Assembly (NCBI GenBank): GCA_020029595.1
Contig: JAIBJN010000001.1
Span: 1-64,000 of the forward strand
Direction of reading: 5' to 3'
DNA length: 64,000 nucleotides
DNA from: Actinomycetota bacterium
Lineage (GTDB): Bacteria > Actinomycetota > Thermoleophilia > Gaiellales > Gaiellaceae
The notes beneath the pieces are model-generated. The model had not been told where the DNA came from. It saw only the letters and a program-made list of their open reading frames with translations, and did no database searches. Below, in pieces: positions 60,272 to 64,000 of this stretch. The position numbers were made by a program, and so were the translations under genes. Each line of letters starts with the position of its first letter. The first letter of the stretch is position 1.

Positions 60272-61007
60272 GCTCGCTCGCCACCCGGTAGTACGCGTCG
60301 GCCCCTGCCGAGCCGCGGTCGTAGACGGTGATGGGCAACCCGTGGCTCGGCGCCTCCGCCAGCCGGACGCTCCTGGGGACGACCGCGGTGAAGACGAGGT
60401 CGCCGAAGTGCCGCCGCACCTCGGTCGCGACGTCTGCGGCCAGGCGCGTCCGCCCGTCCACCATCGTCAGGATCATCCCGCCGAGGGCCAGGCGGGGATT
60501 GAGCCGTGTCCGCACCAGCTCGATCGAGTGGAGAAGCTGGGCAAGACCTTCGAGCGCGTAGTACTCGCACTGGACCGGGACGAGCACGCGGTCGGTCGCC
60601 GCGAGCGCGTTGACCGTCAGGGGTCCCAGCGAGGGCGGACAGTCGATGAAGACGAAGTCGTAGCGCTCGCGCGCGGGGGCCAGGGCCTCCGGGAGGAACG
60701 TCTCGCCGTCGTCTCGCCGCGCCAGCTCGACGGCGGAGCCGGCAAGCTCTGGGCGCGAGGGCACGAGATCGAGGTTCAGAAAGTCCGTCTCGTGCGCGAC
60801 CTCCACGAGCGGAGCGCCATCGAGGAGGTCGTAGGTCGACGTCCCGTTCGCGCGTTGACCGAGGCCGGAGGTCGCATTCGCCTGCGGGTCGAGGTCGACG
60901 ACCAATGTGGAGGCTCCGGCCTCCGCGAGACAGGCGGCGACGTTGACGGCGGTCGTCGTCTTGCCGACGCCGCCCTTCTGGTTCGCGAGGGCGAAAACCT
61001 TCCCCAC
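60255..61007 (-). CDS. parA: Chromosome-partitioning ATPase ParA (Soj)
   Basis: A 250-residue Walker-type ATPase. Deviant Walker A is ANQKGGVGKTTTAVN near residue 9, followed by VDLDPQANATSGLG, and Walker B is FVFIDCPPSLG near 120. ADP/ATP cycling moves ParB-parS complexes. The GTG at 61007 is supported by a minus-strand TAGCAT seven bases upstream, giving the parAB pair its own promoter after rsmG. Confidence 0.95.
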   Translation of the reverse strand: MGKVFALANQKGGVGKTTTAVNVAACLAEAGASTLVVDLDPQANATSGLGQRANGTSTYDLLDGAPLVEVAHETDFLNLDLVPSRPELAGSAVELARRDDGETFLPEALAPARERYDFVFIDCPPSLGPLTVNALAATDRVLVPVQCEYYALEGLAQLLHSIELVRTRLNPRLALGGMILTMVDGRTRLAADVATEVRRHFGDLVFTAVVPRSVRLAEAPSHGLPITVYDRGSAGADAYYRVASELVDRG

Positions 61008-61014
61008 GAAAGCG

Positions 61015-61020
61015 ATGCTA
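61015..61020 (-). promoter_or_regulatory. -10 element of parAB (leaderless)
   Basis: Minus-strand TAGCAT seven bases before the GTG at 61007, just past the rsmG stop codon. Confidence 0.5.
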
Positions 61021-61021
61021 G

Positions 61022-61642
61022 TCAGGCGAGAGGACGTTTCCGTGCCATTCCCGGACGACGCGGGAACCGCTCCGGCGTCGGCTCCACCTTCGGAACGAGG
61101 AGGAGGGAGCGCCGGGAGGAGCCCAGGAGCGGAATGACCTCCGGCGCAGCCCCGCCGACCATCCGCGCGGCTGTCGCCGCGGGCTCGGGATCGACCTCCC
61201 CGGCGAGCAGGATCACCCGCCCGCCGACACGAACGAGCGGGAGGCACCACTCGAGGGCGACCGGCGGCGGGGCGAGCGCCTGCGCGAGCGCGGTGGCGTA
61301 CGTCTCTCGACCCTCCCCCCGGGCATGCTCCTCGGCGCGGGCGCAGATGACCCGGACGTTTGGAAGCTCCCGCGAGACGGCCTCCAGGAACGAGCACGTA
61401 CGGCGCTGGGCCTCGAGCAGGTCGACGCGCAGCTCGGGCCGGGCCAGCGCGATGGGGATCCCGGGAGAACCGCCTCCCGCGCCGACGTCCACGACCGGCC
61501 CTTCCCGTACGAACGTCGCGGCCGCGAGGGCGTCGTCGACGTGAACCCGCCGCGCCTCGTCCGGATCGCGCACGGCTGTCAACCCTGGCTCCGCGAGCAG
61601 CGCCTCGAGCCACCGCTCGAGCCGCGGGTCCGAGAACGTCAC
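61022..61642 (-). CDS. rsmG: 16S rRNA (guanine-N7) methyltransferase RsmG
   Basis: A 206-residue enzyme methylating G527 of 16S rRNA. It starts VTFSDPRLERWLEALLA, has motif I VVDVGAGGGSPGIPIALARPE near residue 48 and VDLLEAQRRTCSFLEAV, and ends with a basic tail. The GTG start overlaps the jag stop (GTGA). Loss of function is known to give low-level streptomycin resistance in other bacteria. Confidence 0.93.
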   Translation of the reverse strand: MTFSDPRLERWLEALLAEPGLTAVRDPDEARRVHVDDALAAATFVREGPVVDVGAGGGSPGIPIALARPELRVDLLEAQRRTCSFLEAVSRELPNVRVICARAEEHARGEGRETYATALAQALAPPPVALEWCLPLVRVGGRVILLAGEVDPEPAATAARMVGGAAPEVIPLLGSSRRSLLLVPKVEPTPERFPRRPGMARKRPLA

Positions 61643-62352
61643 TCGGAGGGTGCGGGAGAGACGACGACGCGCCTGTTCGGCTCCGTCCCGTCGCTCGAGG
61701 TGACGACGTCCTGCCGCTCGGCAAGGTGCACGTGGACGATCTTCCGTTCGACGGCTGTCATCGGCTCGAGGGCGACCGGGCGCTGAGCCTGAACAGCATC
61801 CGAGGCGGCCCGCTCGGCGAGCCCCTCGAGCGCCTCTCGCCGCCGCTCGCGATAGCCGGCGGCGTCGACGACGACCTCCTTGCGCCCCTCGTCGGACCCG
61901 CGCCAGAGGACGGCGTTCGCAAGGTACTGCACCGCATCGATCGTGTGCCCGCGCTTGCCGATGACGAGCCCGAGGTCGGGTCCCGAAAGCGACGCGTGGA
62001 TCGCCTCCTCGTCCTCCGTGATGGCGATCCGACACGGCGCGCCGAGCGCGGCGCACACGCGCTCGAGCAGCTCGCGAAGCTTCGCCGCCGACGTCCCCGG
62101 CTCCTCGCTTGCGGGCGGTGCGGCCGGGGGAGGCTCGGAGACGCGGGCGATCACGCGCGCCGGCACTTGGCCGACGCCGAGAAGGCCACGCTCGCCCTCG
62201 GACAGGACTGTGAACTGGACGCTCGCCTTGTCGAGTCCGGGAAAGCGCCGCTCCAGCTCCCGCAGGGCGACCCACTTCGCCTCGCCGACCGTCTCGCCTT
62301 CGGCCTCGGTGATGCCGTCGTTCTCGGGTGCGACGCCCTCGGTCTCGCTCAT
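61639..62352 (-). CDS. jag: RNA-binding protein Jag/KhpB (KH and R3H domains)
   Basis: A 237-residue RNA-binding protein. An acidic N terminus is followed by a Jag_N domain (ALRELERRFPGLDKASVQ, GLLGVGQVPARV), a linker, a KH domain (GLVIGKRGHTIDAVQYLANAV near residue 140) and an R3H domain (LEPMTAVERKIVHVHLAE). Its place after yidC is conserved across bacteria. ATGA overlap with yidC. Confidence 0.93.
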   Translation of the reverse strand: MSETEGVAPENDGITEAEGETVGEAKWVALRELERRFPGLDKASVQFTVLSEGERGLLGVGQVPARVIARVSEPPPAAPPASEEPGTSAAKLRELLERVCAALGAPCRIAITEDEEAIHASLSGPDLGLVIGKRGHTIDAVQYLANAVLWRGSDEGRKEVVVDAAGYRERRREALEGLAERAASDAVQAQRPVALEPMTAVERKIVHVHLAERQDVVTSSDGTEPNRRVVVSPAPSE

Positions 62353-63170
62353 CGCCGAGCCCTCGGGCCCTTCTTCTTTCGCCGCCGGACGCGCTGCTGA
62401 CCCGGCGGAGCCGGCTTCGTGTCCCCCTCCGCCGCGGTTGCCGTCTCGGGCGAGGGCTCCGGCGCGCGAGGCGACGTCCTCGACGTCCGCTTCGCCGGCG
62501 GCGGCGGCCTCGGCACGAGCCGCCGAGTGATGAGGCCCTGGCCGACGGTCCAGAGGTTCGTCGTCGCCCAGTAGAGCATGAGTCCGATCGGGAAGTTGAT
62601 GACGAAGAAGATGAAGAGGAACGGCAGCGCAAGGAAGACGTAGCGCTGGCGAGGGTCCATCGTCGTGGACATGAAGTACGTGGAGGCGACCTGGCTCACC
62701 ACGTAGACCACGAGCAGAAGCCAGCCCGACCAGTGCGAGTCGATGTGCTCCGTGATGCTCGGGACGAGCCCGAGCCAGCCGAGGTCGGAGTCGGGGTACT
62801 TGGGGAGGACCTCGTCGTCGAAGTCGCGCAACACGAAGAAGAGCGCGAAGAAGATGGGGATCTGGAGGAGGATCGGGAGGCAGGAGGCGGCCGGGTTGAC
62901 CTTGTTCTCCTTGTAGAACTTCATGACTTCCTCGTTCATCCGCTGGCGATCGCCCTTGTACTTCTGCTGGATCGCCTTCATCTCCGGCGCGTGCAGCTGC
63001 AGGCGCTGCATGGAGCGGATCTGCTTGATCGTGAGCGGCAGGATCACCATGCGCACGATCAGGGTGAGGACGATGATCGCCCAGGCCCATGGGAGCCCGA
63101 TCGAGGCGTGCAGCCACTCGAGCACCGCGGTGAGGACGTTCTCGATCGGCGTCAGCGGGTGCATCGTCAA
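62349..63170 (-). CDS. yidC: Membrane protein insertase YidC
   Basis: A 273-residue insertase of the Gram-positive type without a large periplasmic domain. Hydrophobic segments are at about 22-45, 95-115, 145-165 and 175-210. MVILPLTIKQIRSMQRLQ holds the conserved hydrophilic-groove Arg region, and KENKVNPAASCLPILLQIPIF is characteristic. A basic Arg/Lys-rich tail aids ribosome contact. The TTG at 63170 makes a TTGA overlap with yidD; the ATG at 63164 is an alternative start. Confidence 0.94.
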   Translation of the reverse strand: MTMHPLTPIENVLTAVLEWLHASIGLPWAWAIIVLTLIVRMVILPLTIKQIRSMQRLQLHAPEMKAIQQKYKGDRQRMNEEVMKFYKENKVNPAASCLPILLQIPIFFALFFVLRDFDDEVLPKYPDSDLGWLGLVPSITEHIDSHWSGWLLLVVYVVSQVASTYFMSTTMDPRQRYVFLALPFLFIFFVINFPIGLMLYWATTNLWTVGQGLITRRLVPRPPPPAKRTSRTSPRAPEPSPETATAAEGDTKPAPPGQQRVRRRKKKGPRARR

Positions 63171-63397
63171 GCCTTGAAGACCGTCTGGTCGCGGGCGTAG
63201 TCAACGCCGCCGTGGCTCCAGGGGTTGCACCGCAGAAGCCGCCAGCCGGCGAGCACGAGCCCGCGGAGGACGCCGAACTCACGGATCGCGTCGAGGGCGT
63301 ACCGGGAGCACGTCGGGTGGTACTTGCAGCGCGGGCCGAGGAGCGGGCTGACGACGAGCCGATAGGCGTGGATCGGCAGCGAGACGACGTGCCTCAC
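63167..63397 (-). CDS. yidD: Membrane protein insertion efficiency factor YidD
   Basis: A 76-residue protein with the family signature PLLGPRCKYHPTCSRYA (conserved Cys pair) and LAGWRLLRCNPWSHGGVDY. The GTG at 63397 overlaps the rnpA stop (GTGA). It sits in the usual rnpA-yidD-yidC order. Confidence 0.94.
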   Translation of the reverse strand: MRHVVSLPIHAYRLVVSPLLGPRCKYHPTCSRYALDAIREFGVLRGLVLAGWRLLRCNPWSHGGVDYARDQTVFKA

Positions 63398-63753
63398 GCC
63401 CCAGTCCCCTCCGCGAGGCTGAAGACCTCGGCCACGCGCTCTGTCAGCCACGGGAAACCGCGGCTCTCGACGGCGTCGGCGAGCCCGGGCCGCGCGATGA
63501 GAACGTAGTCATGCCCGGCGGGCAGCCCCTCGCAGAGCTCGTCGAAGGCGGCGCGGAGGCGCCGCTTCAGCCGGTTCCGCTCGACCGCCGCGCCGAGCTG
63601 GCGCGAGACGGCGAGGCCGAGTCGCGCTTCGCCTTCGGGGCCCTCCTCCCTCGGGAACGCATAGAGGACGAGGAACCGGGTCGAGACCGACCGGCCCTTG
63701 CGGTAGACGGTGTCGAAGTCCCGCGAGCGCGAGAGGCGGTGGCGTCGGCTCAC
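63394..63753 (-). CDS. rnpA: Ribonuclease P protein component
   Basis: A 119-residue basic protein that binds the RNase P RNA to mature tRNA 5' ends. It begins RHRLSRSRDFDTVYRKGRSVS. It contains the RNA-binding LGLAVSRQLGAAVERNRLKRRLRAAF with the RNR motif, and DYVLIARPG. The GTG at 63753 follows the rpmH stop by ten bases. Confidence 0.95.
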   Translation of the reverse strand: MSRRHRLSRSRDFDTVYRKGRSVSTRFLVLYAFPREEGPEGEARLGLAVSRQLGAAVERNRLKRRLRAAFDELCEGLPAGHDYVLIARPGLADAVESRGFPWLTERVAEVFSLAEGTGA

Positions 63754-63763
63754 TCGACCCCGC

Positions 63764-63898
63764 TCACGCGGAGAGGCGCTTGCGCCCCTTGGCACGGCGA
63801 CGCTTCAGGATCGCGCGGCCCGCGCGCGTCGACATCCGCGCCCGGAATCCATGCCGGCGCTTCCGCCGGCGCACATTCGGCTGGTACGTTCGCTTCAC
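63764..63898 (-). CDS. rpmH: 50S ribosomal protein bL34
   Basis: A 44-residue very basic ribosomal protein: it starts [18 protein letters not shown], contains [19 protein letters not shown] and ends RKRLSA. GTG start. This is the first gene of the rpmH-rnpA-yidD-yidC-jag-rsmG series that normally lies next to dnaA and oriC. Confidence 0.96.
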   Translation of the reverse strand: MKRTYQPNVRRRKRRHGFRARMSTRAGRAILKRRRAKGRKRLSA

Positions 63899-63917
63899 GA
63901 GAGAAAGAGTGTCGAAA

Positions 63918-63936
63918 CGGCCGCGAAGTGCGGCCG
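63918..63936 (-). promoter_or_regulatory. Hairpin in the rpmH leader
   Basis: CGGCCGC-GAAGT-GCGGCCG, a perfect 7-bp stem in the leader between the promoter and the rpmH start. It could regulate ribosomal protein or RnpA expression. Confidence 0.45.
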
Positions 63937-63943
63937 GGCGATC

Positions 63944-63949
63944 AGTATA
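63944..63949 (-). promoter_or_regulatory. -10 element of the rpmH operon
   Basis: Minus-strand TATACT, the best -10 hexamer in the window, 45 bases before the rpmH GTG. It leaves a leader that contains the hairpin at 63918-63936. No clear -35 was identified. Confidence 0.55.
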
Positions 63950-64000
63950 GAGGAGCGGTCACGGCGTCCGGGGAGGAGAGTTCGCGTCTGGGTAATCCAC

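Overview
The window is a gene-dense, very GC-rich chromosomal segment. Gene order and protein types point to an actinobacterium, most probably class Thermoleophilia (Gaiellales/Solirubrobacterales-like). That placement is an inference from the sequence, not a database result. GTG and even TTG/CTG starts are common, neighbouring genes routinely overlap by 1-4 bases, and many transcripts appear leaderless (TANNNT hexamer 6-9 bases before the start codon). No rRNA, CRISPR array, transposase or prophage gene was seen.

Left third (1-28 kb). It opens with the 3' end of a cyclic-nucleotide-binding protein, a flavin oxidoreductase and an 8-TM class III adenylate cyclase. Then come a UPF0173 hydrolase, a shortened Ldh2-type oxidoreductase, an Mrp-type Fe-S carrier ATPase, a two-component system with a GerMN/Gmad2 lipoprotein, an L,D-transpeptidase, an inositol-monophosphatase-type enzyme and DUF1015 pair, a YhaM-type HD protein, an alpha/beta-hydrolase-adenylate cyclase fusion, a YchF-type GTPase, a second cNMP-binding protein, methylmalonyl-CoA epimerase, a small FtsH, nicotinate phosphoribosyltransferase, an M20 peptidase, RarA, a single-chain ETF (beta-alpha fusion), arginase and tRNA-Phe.

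Centre (28.8-38.2 kb). A long minus-strand set reads moaC, moaB, ubiA-type prenyltransferase, ccmA, ccmB, ccmC, ccmD-like, hemX/ccsA-like, hemA, hemC, hemD, SAM-hydroxide adenosyltransferase, methyltransferase. It couples molybdopterin, quinone, heme and cytochrome c maturation. Three of its intercistronic junctions are occupied by structured palindromic elements of two families; a fourth copy lies between the response regulator and kinase genes near 7.7 kb. They run exactly from a stop codon to the next start codon and are the most unusual feature of the window.

Right third (38-64 kb). Trehalose synthesis (treT, otsA), an RsbW-like anti-sigma kinase, an orphan beta-class DNA methyltransferase, an HtrA protease, a second two-component system, an M28-like membrane protein with a class E-type sortase, moeA, a GT-C glycosyltransferase, a bifunctional PBP, MscS, a cobalamin-type binding lipoprotein, a HAD hydrolase, a Cys/Met-metabolism PLP enzyme, a CPBP protease, chorismate mutase and a bifunctional nuclease. 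The window ends in the origin-proximal set tRNA-Ile, parB, parA, rsmG, jag, yidC, yidD, rnpA, rpmH, so oriC/dnaA should lie just beyond position 64000.

No stretch longer than about 170 bases lacks a gene; the longest are the four palindromic elements and 25036-25184.
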